A DNA stretch of 64,000 nt, taken from NCBI RefSeq assembly GCF_023715505.1, contig NZ_JAMBOH010000009.1, positions 149,861 through 213,860 on the forward strand, written 5' to 3'. Shown one piece after another: positions 51,566 through 60,143 of this stretch. This DNA comes from Neobacillus cucumis. GTDB lineage: Bacteria > Bacillota > Bacilli > Bacillales_B > DSM-18226. The notes under the pieces are model-generated. The model was not told the origin of the DNA and did not search any database. It worked only from the letters and a program-made list of their open reading frames with translations. Each line of letters starts with the position of its first letter. The stretch's first letter is position 1. Both the position numbers and the translations under genes were made by a program.

Positions 51566-51591
51566 TTACCCATAGACACTTTACATTAATC
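51566..51591 (-). promoter_or_regulatory. Sigma-B-like promoter of the Mn catalase gene
   Basis: Minus strand GATTAA, 14-bp spacer, GGGTAA (51571-51566). Close to the consensus GTTTAA-N13-15-GGGTAT. Confidence 0.5.
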
Positions 51592-51690
51592 ATTTTTTTT
51601 AAAGGAAACCGTTTAGCAGAGGAGTGGAATAGTCTGCGATTACATTTGACGAGAAAAAAGGGCAGCGTTTTTATTGATTAAGTGCTTGAA

Positions 51691-51724
51691 AAAACAGAGA
51701 CTTTATCGAGTCTCTGTTTTCTTA
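51691..51724 (-). terminator. Rho-independent terminator
   Basis: AACAGAGACT/AGTCTCTGTTTT hairpin downstream of the YteA-like gene. Confidence 0.8.
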
Positions 51725-51735
51725 TCATCTTGTTA

Positions 51736-52470
51736 TCAATCTATATAACTATCTTTCCTTTTATATGGAATATCGCCAATTTTAGATTCAATTCCTTTCC
51801 TATCTAGCAGTTCTTCGTACTCTTCCAACTTTCTGGAAGGCAGTACGGTCTTTTGCTCACCAGTGATGTCTGTAGCAGAATAAGTTTCGTAATCCTCCGG
51901 AAGGGAATCTTCGTTTCTTCCTCGGTTATACAGCTCATTATAGCTAGTATAATCGCCAACGAGGTCGGCAGGAGTTTCCGAGGTTCCAAACCTGGCGACC
52001 TCCCTAAAACTATCTTGCGTATCGACAACGCCATGTTCCGGTTCATGCCTGAAGGAATTAACCTCGGATCGCTCTAAGATGTGTTCCTCAACTGGACTAT
52101 ATTCTCCTACAGATGTTACTGGAGAGTGATTTACACAATGTAAGGTGGAAGGAAGAACTTCCAGCCGCTCGAAAGGTATTTCGTCCCCGCAAACCTGGCA
52201 CTTTCCATAGGTTCCCTTATCAATGGCCTCTAGTGCAGTATTTATTTTTTTTAGCTCTTTATCCTGGTGGCCCTCTAATGCAAAGTCTCGTTCACGCTCA
52301 AATAATTCTGTACCCAGGTCAGCGGGATGATTGTCATAAGCTGATAATTCACCGACTGTTTCCCGTATATTCGAATCCAGATTACTGTTAACATTTATCT
52401 GGGTTTTAATTGCCTGTTTTTCCTCCTCGAGACTCTTTTTTAAGCTTTTAAGCTGGTTTGTTGATAGCAT
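51736..52470 (-). CDS. YteA-family sporulation protein, DksA/TraR zinc finger
   Basis: 244 aa. Coiled coil at residues 5-90 (LKSLKKSLEEEKQAIKTQI ... ELSAYDNHPADLGTELFERERDFAL), the DksA-like DxxxE tip region, then a CxxC...C zinc finger (CQVCGDEIPFERLEVLPSTLHC). The C-terminal 120 residues are acidic and specific to the YteA group. ATG 52470 preferred; a GTG three codons upstream lies within the ribosome binding region. A sigma-B-type promoter precedes it. Name by family; the role in sporulation is only inferred. Confidence 0.82.
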   Translation of the reverse strand: MLSTNQLKSLKKSLEEEKQAIKTQINVNSNLDSNIRETVGELSAYDNHPADLGTELFERERDFALEGHQDKELKKINTALEAIDKGTYGKCQVCGDEIPFERLEVLPSTLHCVNHSPVTSVGEYSPVEEHILERSEVNSFRHEPEHGVVDTQDSFREVARFGTSETPADLVGDYTSYNELYNRGRNEDSLPEDYETYSATDITGEQKTVLPSRKLEEYEELLDRKGIESKIGDIPYKRKDSYID

Positions 52471-52516
52471 TATGGTCACATCCTATTTTAAATTTACTAT
52501 TAATCTCGTAGTGTAA

Positions 52517-52541
52517 ATACCCTTTTTGTTTTTATAAAAAC
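52517..52541 (-). promoter_or_regulatory. Sigma-B-like promoter of the YteA-like gene
   Basis: Minus strand GTTTTT (52541-52536), 13-bp spacer, GGGTAT (52522-52517). The same block with GAGATTAATAG just downstream recurs before the ZIP gene (55441-55466). Confidence 0.6.
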
Positions 52542-52685
52542 CCGATGCAATGATGATGGTTCCAGTATGGATTGCTAAAGGAAGGGAGGTTGTAAAACGA
52601 ATTGGAGGAGGAACGGGTGGGATTTTTGATTTTATTGTTCCAATGTGTGTAACACTCCATATTGAGGGTCTGATTTAAGGGCAAT

Positions 52686-52711
52686 GTTTCATTCCCCTTT
52701 AGGGAGGGTAG
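52686..52711 (+). promoter_or_regulatory. Sigma-B-like promoter of the YflT-like gene
   Basis: GTTTCA, 14-bp spacer, GGGTAG. Located 39 nt before the start codon. Confidence 0.55.
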
Positions 52712-52749
52712 TTTTAATTAAGACTACTTAACCCAAAGGAGGAATTTCA

Positions 52750-53316
52750 ATGTACGAACATGAAAAGCATTTGGTAGGAGTTTACGAGACTGAACATGAG
52801 GTTATTCAGGCGGTTGAAGATTTAAAAAAGCAGGGCTATGCTTCCGAGGATATTTCAGTAATTGGGAAAAATAAAGATGACGTAAACGAAATTAATGATG
52901 TCACTGGAACGACGACTGAAAAAAGTGCTATGGCTGGAGCGGCAACAGGCGGTGCACTTGGTGGGGTATTAGGACTGCTTGCAGGCGTAGGTGCCCTGGC
53001 AATACCAGGCATTGGACCTCTTGTAGCGGCTGGACCGATAGCCGCTACCCTGACTGGGGCTGCTGCCGGCGCTGGCGTAGGTGGGTTGGCAGGAGTTTTA
53101 ATTGGATTAGGAATTCCTAAAGAAGAGGCTGACCGTTATGAAGACCTTGTTAAAGAAGGTAAATTCCTTGTAGTTGTGGAACGACGAGAAAATCGTGTAG
53201 GAGAGGGACAAACAGTCGATACAAGTGGGACCATAGTATCAAATGATCCATACACTACTCCGGTCACTTCCTTGAATCAAACTAATACTAACTTACGTAA
53301 CAACAGAGATGTATAA
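52750..53316 (+). CDS. General stress protein, YflT/GSP17M-like
   Basis: 188 aa. The N-terminal domain LVGVYETEHEVIQAVEDLKKQGYASEDISVIGKNKDD is the heat-induced stress protein YflT domain. The middle is a long Gly/Ala membrane-inserting hairpin (GAATGGALGGVLGLLAGVGALAIPGIGPLVAAGPIAATL, residues 58-120), followed by PKEEADRYEDLVKEGKFLVVVE. Such proteins are classical sigma-B targets. AAAGGAGG before ATG and a sigma-B-like promoter support this. A terminator follows. Fragments of a second copy remain at 54448-54498. Confidence 0.85.
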   Translation: MYEHEKHLVGVYETEHEVIQAVEDLKKQGYASEDISVIGKNKDDVNEINDVTGTTTEKSAMAGAATGGALGGVLGLLAGVGALAIPGIGPLVAAGPIAATLTGAAAGAGVGGLAGVLIGLGIPKEEADRYEDLVKEGKFLVVVERRENRVGEGQTVDTSGTIVSNDPYTTPVTSLNQTNTNLRNNRDV

Positions 53317-53330
53317 TAATTAAAAGTGAA

Positions 53331-53366
53331 AAGGGTACCTTTTCCTATTAGGGAAAGGTACCCTTT
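53331..53366 (+). terminator. Rho-independent terminator
   Basis: AAAGGGTACCTTTTCC/GGAAAGGTACCCTTT hairpin after the YflT-like gene. Confidence 0.9.
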
Positions 53367-53398
53367 ATTAATAGAATGTCCTTATTATTTAATTTAAT

Positions 53399-53572
53399 CT
53401 AGAAGAAATGATGAAAAATAGACATAATCAACCTCCCTAAAAGTTGAAAAAAACCTACAAATAACCTCCATAACAGACCCAATATTCCATCAATAATAAA
53501 TTCGATGATTTCCTCAACTATATAATGACGTATTTTTTTCTTGTGTTTTTCCTTTTCTTTAAATCGTTTCAT
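53399..53572 (-). CDS. Small basic/hydrophobic protein, 57 aa
   Basis: A basic N-terminus (MKRFKEKEKHKKKIRHYIVE) is followed by a membrane-active hydrophobic helix (IIEFIIDGILGLLWRLFVGFF) and FQLLGRLIMSIFHHFF. AGAGGTT precedes the ATG. The layout fits a small membrane-associated Bacillus stress or spore protein, but the family is not identified. Confidence 0.6.
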   Translation of the reverse strand: MKRFKEKEKHKKKIRHYIVEEIIEFIIDGILGLLWRLFVGFFQLLGRLIMSIFHHFF

Positions 53573-53727
53573 CTGTGGGAACCTCTATAGAACGCTCGGT
53601 ATTTTCAAAATAAATCCCTTTTCTCTTTTTATAGTGTTAACGCTAATTAAAAGATATACGTAGAAAATATTAACTAATTCTCAGGTTTGGATTAAGAACC
53701 TTCCAGAAACACTAAATTATATTATAT

Positions 53728-53755
53728 TTAACATAACACCTTTAGGTGTTATAAT
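53728..53755 (+). promoter_or_regulatory. Promoter with ArsR-type operator in the spacer
   Basis: TTAACA, 16-bp spacer, TATAAT. The spacer carries the perfect palindrome ATAACACC-TTTA-GGTGTTAT (53733-53752). A further half site AAGGTGTCAT follows at 53771. Likely autoregulation by the ArsR protein encoded at 54011. Confidence 0.7.
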
Positions 53756-53808
53756 TGTTAATGAAACTAAAAGGTGTCATAATATGATTTTTGTAGGAGG
53801 AAAAAGGA

Positions 53809-54048
53809 ATGGACAAACAAGGTCAAGAAATGTTTTTAAATTTTATTTTACAAAGAGTTCAAGAGGGCAAAGAGGACGAAGCAAGAGAAATACTTGCAGA
53901 AAACTTTAAGAAACAAGAAGAAGGCACCTTCACAAAAGACGATATTGAACAGTTTATCCCTAAGATGATTAGCATATTAAAACCAGACAAAATAGAGGAA
54001 ATACAAGCAGTTGCAAAGCAATTTGCAGGAAGTTACGGCAATAAATAA
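53809..54048 (+). CDS. Hypothetical helical protein, 79 aa
   Basis: GTAGGAGG precedes ATG. All-helical and charged: MFLNFILQRVQEGKEDEAREILAENFKKQEEGTF, then DDIEQFIPKMISILKPDKIEEIQAVAKQF. No recognised family. First gene of a two-gene unit with the ArsR regulator, which overlaps its 3' end; this suggests a shared role. Confidence 0.7.
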   Translation: MDKQGQEMFLNFILQRVQEGKEDEAREILAENFKKQEEGTFTKDDIEQFIPKMISILKPDKIEEIQAVAKQFAGSYGNK

Positions 54049-54370
54049 GGTTAACCAATCTAAGCACGATGCTTTCCAAGCAATATCACACCCTACCCGT
54101 CGAAGTATGTTAAAATTACTAGCTGAGAAGGAAATATCTATAGCTGAAATTACAGAATACTTTCCGATTAGCCGTACGGCTGTGAATAAGCATCTTCATA
54201 TTCTTTCTGACTCTGGTCTTGTCAGAAGCCGAAAAGTAGGACGTGAAACTCATTATATGCTTCAACCCGAGTCATTAGTTCAAGTACAAAATTGGCTTAG
54301 CTTTTTTGAATATTTTTGGGAGGAAAAACTCTCTGCTCTTAAAGAATTTTTAGAGGAAGATGGCCATTAG
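54011..54370 (+). CDS. ArsR-family (SdpR-like) transcriptional repressor
   Basis: 119 aa. Winged HTH: HDAFQAISHPTRRSMLKLLAEKEISIAEITEYFPISRTAVNKHLHILSDSGLVRSRKVGRETHYML, then an aromatic helix FFEYFWEEKLSALKEFL. No metal-binding Cys cluster is present, as in SdpR/PagR-type members that sense other signals. It overlaps the upstream gene by 38 bp; a TTG start at 54011 (GAGGAAATA upstream) is assumed. A palindromic operator in the promoter of the unit points to autoregulation. Confidence 0.82.
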   Translation: MQSNLQEVTAINKVNQSKHDAFQAISHPTRRSMLKLLAEKEISIAEITEYFPISRTAVNKHLHILSDSGLVRSRKVGRETHYMLQPESLVQVQNWLSFFEYFWEEKLSALKEFLEEDGH

Positions 54371-54372
54371 TT

Positions 54373-54418
54373 CTAAGAGAACCGACATAGTGTTAGTTAA
54401 GACACTACGGTTCTCTTA
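54373..54418 (+). terminator. Rho-independent terminator
   Basis: AAGAGAACCG/CGGTTCTCTT stem with an inner TAGTGT/ACACTA hairpin, then ATTTTTTTG. Confidence 0.85.
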
Positions 54419-54447
54419 TTTTTTTGTACTTTTGGTGTTACTTAGGC

Positions 54448-54498
54448 CTTGTTGATGAATGTAAATTACTTGTTGTTATGGAACGCCGTGCAAATTAA
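54448..54498 (+). pseudogene. 3' scrap of a second YflT-like gene
   Basis: LVDECKLLVVMERRAN ends at a stop and matches LVKEGKFLVVVERREN of the protein at 52750-53316. Only the last 16 codons remain. Confidence 0.6.
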
Positions 54499-54549
54499 AA
54501 TTAACTATTGCTTGAATAATGGCGAACAACAATTCTTTACAATCATTGA

Positions 54550-55278
54550 TTAAGCCGAAAAATGATCCATGATGAGTGATACCAATAGACCCAAGGCAGC
54601 AATCAATCCAGTTACAGACCCGCTTTCTTCGTATGCTTCGGGCATCATGGTTGAAGTGATCATCGCAATGATTCCTCCCCCTGCAAAAGCGGCTATTCCC
54701 GCCATAAGATAGTCCGGAGCGTTGGATAAGAAGAAGAAACCTCCCCAGGCACTAAAAGTAGAAATGATCAAAACAGATAACCACAACAGAAATATTTTCC
54801 TGTTCTGGTAACCGCTGTTTTTTAAACCAACGGTACTTGAGAGTCCTTCAGGAATGTTACTAAGGAAAATCGCCGCAACTAACAACCAACTGACAGACTG
54901 CTTTTCCAACAGACTTGCTCCAACCATGATGGATTCGGGAATCGCATCCATTACTGTTCCGATAAAAATAGCAAGTCCTGCCCCTTTCGTTGTTTGACTT
55001 GATCTTTTTCTTTGGTTCGCGCCTTTTTTAGAAACGAAATAATTTAAAATTGTAAATATAAGGGCACCCAAAGTAAATCCTATGGCAGTCGCTTTTAAGC
55101 CTCCATCGTGGAGGGAATCCTCGAGCAATTCGTAGGAAGCCGCTCCGATCAATATCCCTGTACCAAATGCCATAATGTCACCTATGATTCTTTGCTTTAC
55201 GGGTAAAAATATAGCTGCAAGGGCACCTAGGAAAACTGCTGAACCGGAAATCGCTCCCCACATGGCAGCATCCCACAT
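54550..55278 (-). CDS. ZIP-family divalent metal transporter
   Basis: 242 aa, eight membrane helices. ZIP signatures: GTVMDAIPESIMVGASL (helix 4) and FLSNIPEGLSSTVGLKNSG (helix 5), both carrying metal-binding polar residues. The family takes up Zn, Fe or Mn. ATG 55278 is used (GGAGGAATTACT upstream). A sigma-B-like promoter lies 160 nt upstream, so stress-dependent expression is likely; metal supply for the Mn catalase nearby would make sense but is inference. Confidence 0.87.
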   Translation of the reverse strand: MWDAAMWGAISGSAVFLGALAAIFLPVKQRIIGDIMAFGTGILIGAASYELLEDSLHDGGLKATAIGFTLGALIFTILNYFVSKKGANQRKRSSQTTKGAGLAIFIGTVMDAIPESIMVGASLLEKQSVSWLLVAAIFLSNIPEGLSSTVGLKNSGYQNRKIFLLWLSVLIISTFSAWGGFFFLSNAPDYLMAGIAAFAGGGIIAMITSTMMPEAYEESGSVTGLIAALGLLVSLIMDHFSA

Positions 55279-55440
55279 AGTAATTCCTCCTTCCAAAAAG
55301 TTACCATACTATTGAAAATGAATGACTATGTCTTAAGCATAAATAGGGTATCATTCAGACGAGGATTACCCGAACCTCCAATCAGATGACTGTTTATCCT
55401 CCTCAAGTCCCTTTTATGATGACTATTAATCTCTTAAGAG

Positions 55441-55466
55441 ATACCCTTTTTGTGTATGATAAAAAC
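55441..55466 (-). promoter_or_regulatory. Sigma-B-like promoter of the ZIP gene
   Basis: Minus strand GTTTTT (55466-55461), 14-bp spacer, GGGTAT (55446-55441), followed by GAGATTAATAG as in the YteA-like promoter. Confidence 0.55.
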
Positions 55467-55469
55467 CTA

Positions 55470-55809
55470 ACACTGTAATGTAGAACGGGGTATGTATCGT
55501 TAAGGAAGTGTTGGTGGGGATGTTTTTAATTGAACCCATTTCCGTTTTCCCAACAATCCGATTGATGAGTGGTATATCGATTTACGGTTACTTTGAAAAA
55601 AAGTTTTAACTTTAGATGATTACGATATCCAAAACGGGGTATTTTAGTAGAAAGCAAAATGACATAGAATGAAGCGCTATTCAGATATTTATTGATGTGA
55701 TGAGAAATCCTTACCAGAACAGTGTCCTCATTGTCGCTTTGCGAAAATCAATTTTGAGAACCTTGGCCTAAGAATCTATTACATTATTACATTCTCGAAT
55801 GGGATTAAA
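55470..55809. other. Gene-free stretch
   Basis: A short open piece with a CPHC motif (PEQCPHCRFAKINF, about 55712-55755) looks like a decayed zinc-ribbon gene end. No other feature supported. Confidence 0.25.
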
Positions 55810-55838
55810 AAACGGGCAGGAAGCCTTCCTGTTTTTTA
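55810..55838 (+). terminator. Rho-independent terminator
   Basis: AAAACGGGCAGGAA/TTCCTGTTTTTT hairpin. Confidence 0.7.
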
Positions 55839-55859
55839 GCAAATAAGGAGGAGACAGCT

Positions 55860-55967
55860 ATGTTCAATTTTATGATTGGATTCATCCGAGGAATCACATT
55901 CATGCTTCCGTTTTGGTTTATGATTTTTTTAGGTGTATGGGGCAAAAGAGGAAGGCAAGCAGAATAA
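55860..55967 (+). CDS. Small membrane protein, 35 aa
   Basis: One hydrophobic helix (GITFMLPFWFMIFLGVWG) with a basic tail (KRGRQAE). AAGGAGGAG with ideal spacing makes translation likely. Unknown function. Confidence 0.55.
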   Translation: MFNFMIGFIRGITFMLPFWFMIFLGVWGKRGRQAE

Positions 55968-56128
55968 TGAAGGCTTTCGCTAAATTTTCATCCCATTACC
56001 TGCAAATTTATATGATTCATATAATGGTAGTTGGGTATACAAAGCATAGTTATGTTAGCAACTGTTAATAAGGTTCATCAATCAATAGGAGTGGAAAGGA
56101 AAAGTTGATAGGAAAGAGGGGAGTTTAG

Positions 56129-56299
56129 GTGGAGTTTTTAGATTTAGGTACTTGGTTGGAATATTTCTTGTTGATTATTAGCGGATGTTTAGTTTTGTTG
56201 CTTTTATTGTTGTTTTATTCCAATAGGTATACACGGGAGAAAATAAATCAAATAGAGCAAAATGATGAAAGCGTGGAGTCATACACGGATTTTCGCTAA
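56129..56299 (+). CDS. Small membrane protein, 56 aa
   Basis: GTG start after GAGGGGAG. One membrane helix (YFLLIISGCLVLLLLLLFY) followed by a charged tail (SNRYTREKINQIEQNDESVES). Not recognised. Closed by a repeat-type terminator. Confidence 0.55.
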   Translation: MEFLDLGTWLEYFLLIISGCLVLLLLLLFYSNRYTREKINQIEQNDESVESYTDFR

Positions 56300-56370
56300 C
56301 AGTGCAAGAGTTGAATATCAGCTGCCTTTTGGCGGTTTTTTTGCTTAGCTGAAGGGGGCAGTTTTGCTTT
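56300..56370 (+). repeat. Dispersed repeat element, copy 7
   Basis: AGTGCAAGAGTTGAATATC, CAGCTGCCTTTTGGCGGTTTTTTT hairpin, TTAGCTGAAGGGGGCAGTTTTG. Directly downstream of the 56-aa gene. Confidence 0.7.
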
Positions 56371-56445
56371 CTAGCTAAAAAGCAATAACAATAAATGTTT
56401 CATCATTTTCAGATATAAAGTACATCTTCTACAGGAGGTAAATTT

Positions 56446-57621
56446 ATGACATCTAAACAATGTATTGCGATGCTTTTAGCTGGGGGTAGAGGTAGCCGGT
56501 TAAAAGAGTTAACTCAAAATATTGCTAAACCAGCCGTCCCGTTTGGTGGAAAATATAGAATCATTGATTTTACACTAAGCAATTGCCGTAATTCCGGGAT
56601 CGATACAGTCGGTGTGTTAACACAGTATCAACCACATACCCTTCAAAATTATATTGGCGATGGAAAGCACTGGGACTTAAATAGGAAAAATGGAGGCGTT
56701 ACCATTCTTCCTCCGTATCAATGCGATCAGGGGGAAAGATGGTATGAAGGGACGGCCCACGCGGTTTATCAAAACCTCGGATATATCGAAAGTTACAATC
56801 CGGAATATGTACTAATTATTTCAGGTGACCACATTTACAAAATGGATTACAGTAAAATGCTCGAGCAGCATATTCGAACAAAAGCGGATGCCACGATTTC
56901 TGTTATCCATGTACCATGGAAGGAAGCAAATCGGTTTGGCATTATGAATATAGATTCTGAGTCCAATAGAATAGTGGAATTTGAAGAAAAACCGAAACAA
57001 CCAAAATCAAATTTAGCTTCTATGGGAATCTACATTTTTAATTGGAAATTGTTAAAAAAATATTTAGAAAAGCAAGAAAAAAAACCATTTTCATCTAAGG
57101 ATTTTGGAAAGGACATCATCCCTGCGATGATTGAAAATAACCAGCAATTGTATGCCTATCAGTTCAAAGGATATTGGAAGGATGTTGGTACGATTCAAAG
57201 TCTTTGGGAAGCAAATATGGATTTGCTCTCCTATCAAACCAATCCTCTTTTACAGAATGAAGAGTGGGAGATCTATACCTATGAAACATCTCAGACACCG
57301 TTGTATTTGGATGGGAAAGGCAGCATACACCAATCACTAGTGAGTGACGGATGTAAAGTGTTTGGGACCGTTCAGAATTCAGTTCTTTTTCACGGAGTTA
57401 CAGTAGGGAAAGGTGCCGTTATTAAGGACTCGGTTATTTTACCAAATACGGTAATAGGTCAAAACGCAATCATTAATCGGGCCGTCGTTGGTAGTGGTAC
57501 GGTGATTGAATCGAATGTTCAAATCGGAGAAGCTACCCCATTTAGCGAGATTACTTTAATAGGGGATAACCATATAATAATAGGGGATAAATCTAAAACA
57601 ATCAAAAACCATGCTGTGTAA
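56446..57621 (+). CDS. glgC: Glucose-1-phosphate adenylyltransferase (ADP-glucose pyrophosphorylase)
   Basis: 391 aa. Makes ADP-glucose from ATP and glucose-1-phosphate for glycogen synthesis. Seen: nucleotide loop [51 protein letters not shown] (catalytic Asp), GYWKDVGTI, and a left-handed beta-helix C-terminus ([16 protein letters not shown]). In Bacillus it is normally followed by glgD, glgA and glgP, with glgB before it. Here it is alone: upstream is a repeat element, downstream a decayed stretch and a peptidase. AGGAGG upstream. It may be a second copy. Confidence 0.93.
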   Translation: MTSKQCIAMLLAGGRGSRLKELTQNIAKPAVPFGGKYRIIDFTLSNCRNSGIDTVGVLTQYQPHTLQNYIGDGKHWDLNRKNGGVTILPPYQCDQGERWYEGTAHAVYQNLGYIESYNPEYVLIISGDHIYKMDYSKMLEQHIRTKADATISVIHVPWKEANRFGIMNIDSESNRIVEFEEKPKQPKSNLASMGIYIFNWKLLKKYLEKQEKKPFSSKDFGKDIIPAMIENNQQLYAYQFKGYWKDVGTIQSLWEANMDLLSYQTNPLLQNEEWEIYTYETSQTPLYLDGKGSIHQSLVSDGCKVFGTVQNSVLFHGVTVGKGAVIKDSVILPNTVIGQNAIINRAVVGSGTVIESNVQIGEATPFSEITLIGDNHIIIGDKSKTIKNHAV

Positions 57622-57627
57622 AAAATA

Positions 57628-57801
57628 GGAGGTTAGTAAAATTTTTTGAGAACTTTGAAAGATTTGTGGAAATTGCCAAATCCTTAGAACTCCGAGGGAA
57701 TAGTGTGAAAATTGATACAAAGGAACGAATACAGAATATCTTACCAAGATTACGGTTATATCTCGGAAACGGTCGAAATCTTCTAACCACCTTTTGGTCG
57801 T
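57628..57801 (+). pseudogene. Unidentified open stretch with ribosome binding site but no start codon
   Basis: AGGAGG (57628-57633) is followed by an open frame (FFENFERFVEIAKSLELRG... to RNLLTTFWS, stop near 57802) that lacks ATG/GTG/TTG at the right distance; only ATT is present. It may be a decayed small gene. No family recognised. Confidence 0.3.
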
Positions 57802-57916
57802 GAAGGCACATTCATGATGTAGTATAAATCTTTTCCTTTTTTCAGAGCTGTTTGTAGGTTTTCTCGATATTTTTGTATAAAATAGGAATAGAAAATCTAA
57901 CAGAAAAGGTGAGAAC

Positions 57917-59284
57917 ATGAAACAGTTAACAGAGTTTTTATCCAATCATCATGATCAAAATGTCGAAGAATTAAAAGAATTGCTCCGTATTCCTAGCATT
58001 AGTTCCTTATCCGAGCATAAAGAGGACATCCAAAAAGCAGCTTCCTGGATTGCCAATAAATTAGAAAGCATTGGAATGGAACATGTGGAAATCGTCCAGA
58101 CAAAAGGTCATCCGATTATCTATGCGGACTGGCTTCATCAGGAAAATGCCCCAACAGTCTTAGTATACGGGCATTATGACGTACAGCCTGTCGACCCTGT
58201 TCATTTATGGGAAACTCCTCCGTTTGAACCAACGATCCGTGATGAAAAGATCTTTGCCAGAGGGGCAACCGACGACAAAGGGCAGACGTTCTTACATATT
58301 AAAGCAGTAGAAACACTATTGAAATTAGAAGGTAAATTACCAGTAAACGTTAAATTTTGCATCGAAGGAGAAGAAGAAATCGGAAGTCCTCATCTTCCGG
58401 CATTTTTATCCGCTAATAAAGAAAAATTAGCTTGTGATGTGGTTGTTATATCTGATTCTGATATGTGGGACAGAGGCGTCCCAGCTATCACTTATTCTTT
58501 AAGAGGTCTATGTGCACTGGAATTTTCCCTTAAAACCGCTAATTCTGATTTGCACTCGGGCATGTTTGGCGGAGGAGTCCAGAACGCCAACCATCTCTTG
58601 GTTCAGCTTCTTTCTACCCTTCATGATGCAAACGGAAAAGTTAATGTGGACCATTTTTATGATGATGTCGAGCTACTGACGGAATTTGAAAAGCAACAGA
58701 TCAAAGCATTAGGTTTCGATGAAGAAAAGCTAAAAAAATCATTAGGGTTGACGGAATTAACGGGCGGGGAAAACAATTTTCCTTACCCTGAGAGAATCAG
58801 TTCCCGGCCAACATTAGAAATCAATGGCCTGTGGGGAGGGTTTCAGGGGGAAGGAACCAAAACGGTGATTCCGAACGAGGCACATGCCAAAATCACATGC
58901 CGTTTAGTCCATAATCAAAACCCTGAAAAGATTCAGCAATTAATCAAAAAGCATTTGGAAGAACATGCTCCAAAAGGATGCACGGTAAAAGTAACTTTAC
59001 AAGATACGGGCAATCCATTTTTAACGCCAATCGACAGTCCGATGATCCAAAAAGCCGCCGAAGCCTATGAAAACGTCTATGGAAAAGCACCAGTTTATAA
59101 AAGAGAAGGCGGTTCGATTCCGATTGTATCTGACTTTAACCAATCCCTAAATGCGCCTGTTGTCTTAATGGGATTCGGTTTGCCAGATGAAAATCTTCAT
59201 GCACCAAATGAACACTTTAATTTGGAAAACTTTGATAAAGGCATCCTAACCATTTGTTCCTTTTTTGAACATCTAATTAGGTAA
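57917..59284 (+). CDS. M20-family dipeptidase (zinc peptidase)
   Basis: 455 aa. Two-domain M20 metallopeptidase. Metal and catalytic motifs: VYGHYDVQPVDP (His, Asp), ARGATDDKGQTF (bridging Asp), IEGEEEIGS (catalytic Glu and ligand), ISDSDM, and C-terminal HAPNEHF. The lid domain has NSDLHSGMFGG. It resembles cytosolic beta-Ala-His/CNDP-type dipeptidases that hydrolyse dipeptides. AAAAGGTGAG before ATG. Terminated by a GTGCC-type hairpin. Confidence 0.9.
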   Translation: MKQLTEFLSNHHDQNVEELKELLRIPSISSLSEHKEDIQKAASWIANKLESIGMEHVEIVQTKGHPIIYADWLHQENAPTVLVYGHYDVQPVDPVHLWETPPFEPTIRDEKIFARGATDDKGQTFLHIKAVETLLKLEGKLPVNVKFCIEGEEEIGSPHLPAFLSANKEKLACDVVVISDSDMWDRGVPAITYSLRGLCALEFSLKTANSDLHSGMFGGGVQNANHLLVQLLSTLHDANGKVNVDHFYDDVELLTEFEKQQIKALGFDEEKLKKSLGLTELTGGENNFPYPERISSRPTLEINGLWGGFQGEGTKTVIPNEAHAKITCRLVHNQNPEKIQQLIKKHLEEHAPKGCTVKVTLQDTGNPFLTPIDSPMIQKAAEAYENVYGKAPVYKREGGSIPIVSDFNQSLNAPVVLMGFGLPDENLHAPNEHFNLENFDKGILTICSFFEHLIR

Positions 59285-59328
59285 AATGGTGCCTGTCACC
59301 ACCTGCTGGTGGTGACAGGCACTTTTAT
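59283..59328 (+). terminator. Terminator with GTGCCTGTCACC repeat
   Basis: AAAATGGTGCCTGTCACCA/TGGTGACAGGCACTTTT arms around CCTGC; related to the hairpin after helD (28164). Confidence 0.8.
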
Positions 59329-59390
59329 TAGGTTGTAGTGTTTGAATTTGAAGTTGTGTGTGTAGTATCGTATACACGAGGAGTGATCAT

Positions 59391-60143
59391 ATGAACGAAA
59401 CCATTAAATTATTAAAAAATCATCGCTCAGTTAGGGATTTCGACATTGAAAGAGATGTAAGCGAAGCCCAAATCCAAACGATTATGGAGGCAGCTTTGGC
59501 TGGTCCGAATTGGATCAATGGCCAGCAAGTGAGCGTGATCGAAGTGAGGGAGTCTGAAAGGAAAGCCGCATTGGCGATAGCGGCAGGCAATCAAAAGTGG
59601 ATTGAGGAGGCTCCTGTTTTTCTTGTGTTTTGCATCGATTTTTATCGGGCGAAGCTGGCCGCAGAAAAAAATGGGACTGATTTTAAAATCGTCGAGGACT
59701 TAGAAGCGATTATCATCGGTTCAACAGATGTTGGAATCGCACTGGGAAGCGCGGTGATAGCTGCTGAATCGATGGGTCTTGGGATCGTTCCAATCGGAGG
59801 ATTAAGGAGAAATCCTCAAACCTTTGTTGATCTTTTGAAGCTGCCAGACTATGTTTTTCCTATTTCAGGTCTGGTCGTCGGACATCCACGAACGGTTCCA
59901 GGACAAAAACCAAGGCTGCCACTTAAGGCAACCCACCAGAAAGAACAGTATAATGCTAAAATTCAAATGGAGATCATTGACCAATATGATCAAACAATAT
60001 CTTCCTACATGTCTGAACGGACGAACGGTAAGGATACCAGTGACTGGTCGAGTAAAGTTGCTCAATTTTATGATAACGGATTTGAACAATACGCAAAAAA
60101 CTCCAGCCCAACGGTTAAAAATCAAAGATTTCAATACAAGTAG
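59391..60143 (+). CDS. NADPH-dependent flavin nitroreductase (NfsA/FRP-like)
   Basis: 250 aa. FMN-binding nitroreductase fold: KNHRSVRDFDIERDVSEAQIQTIMEAALAGPNWINGQQVSVI (FMN phosphate site R-S-V-R), EAPVFLVFCIDFYRA, ESMGLGIVPIGGLRRNPQ (NADPH side), FPISGLVVGHPRTVP, KPRLPL. These are oxygen-insensitive reductases of nitro compounds, quinones or flavins. ATG 59391 has GAGGAGTG upstream; extension to 59358 has no such site. Confidence 0.88.
   Translation: MNETIKLLKNHRSVRDFDIERDVSEAQIQTIMEAALAGPNWINGQQVSVIEVRESERKAALAIAAGNQKWIEEAPVFLVFCIDFYRAKLAAEKNGTDFKIVEDLEAIIIGSTDVGIALGSAVIAAESMGLGIVPIGGLRRNPQTFVDLLKLPDYVFPISGLVVGHPRTVPGQKPRLPLKATHQKEQYNAKIQMEIIDQYDQTISSYMSERTNGKDTSDWSSKVAQFYDNGFEQYAKNSSPTVKNQRFQYK

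Noticed and set aside
52548..52680. 43-codon frame (MMMVPVWIAKGREVV...) before the YflT-like gene
   Set aside because: No ribosome binding site and no recognisable family; a chance frame or remnant.
57556..57945. 129-codon minus-strand frame
   Set aside because: Overlaps the end of glgC and the start of the peptidase gene in antisense; aromatic-rich composition typical of a shadow frame.
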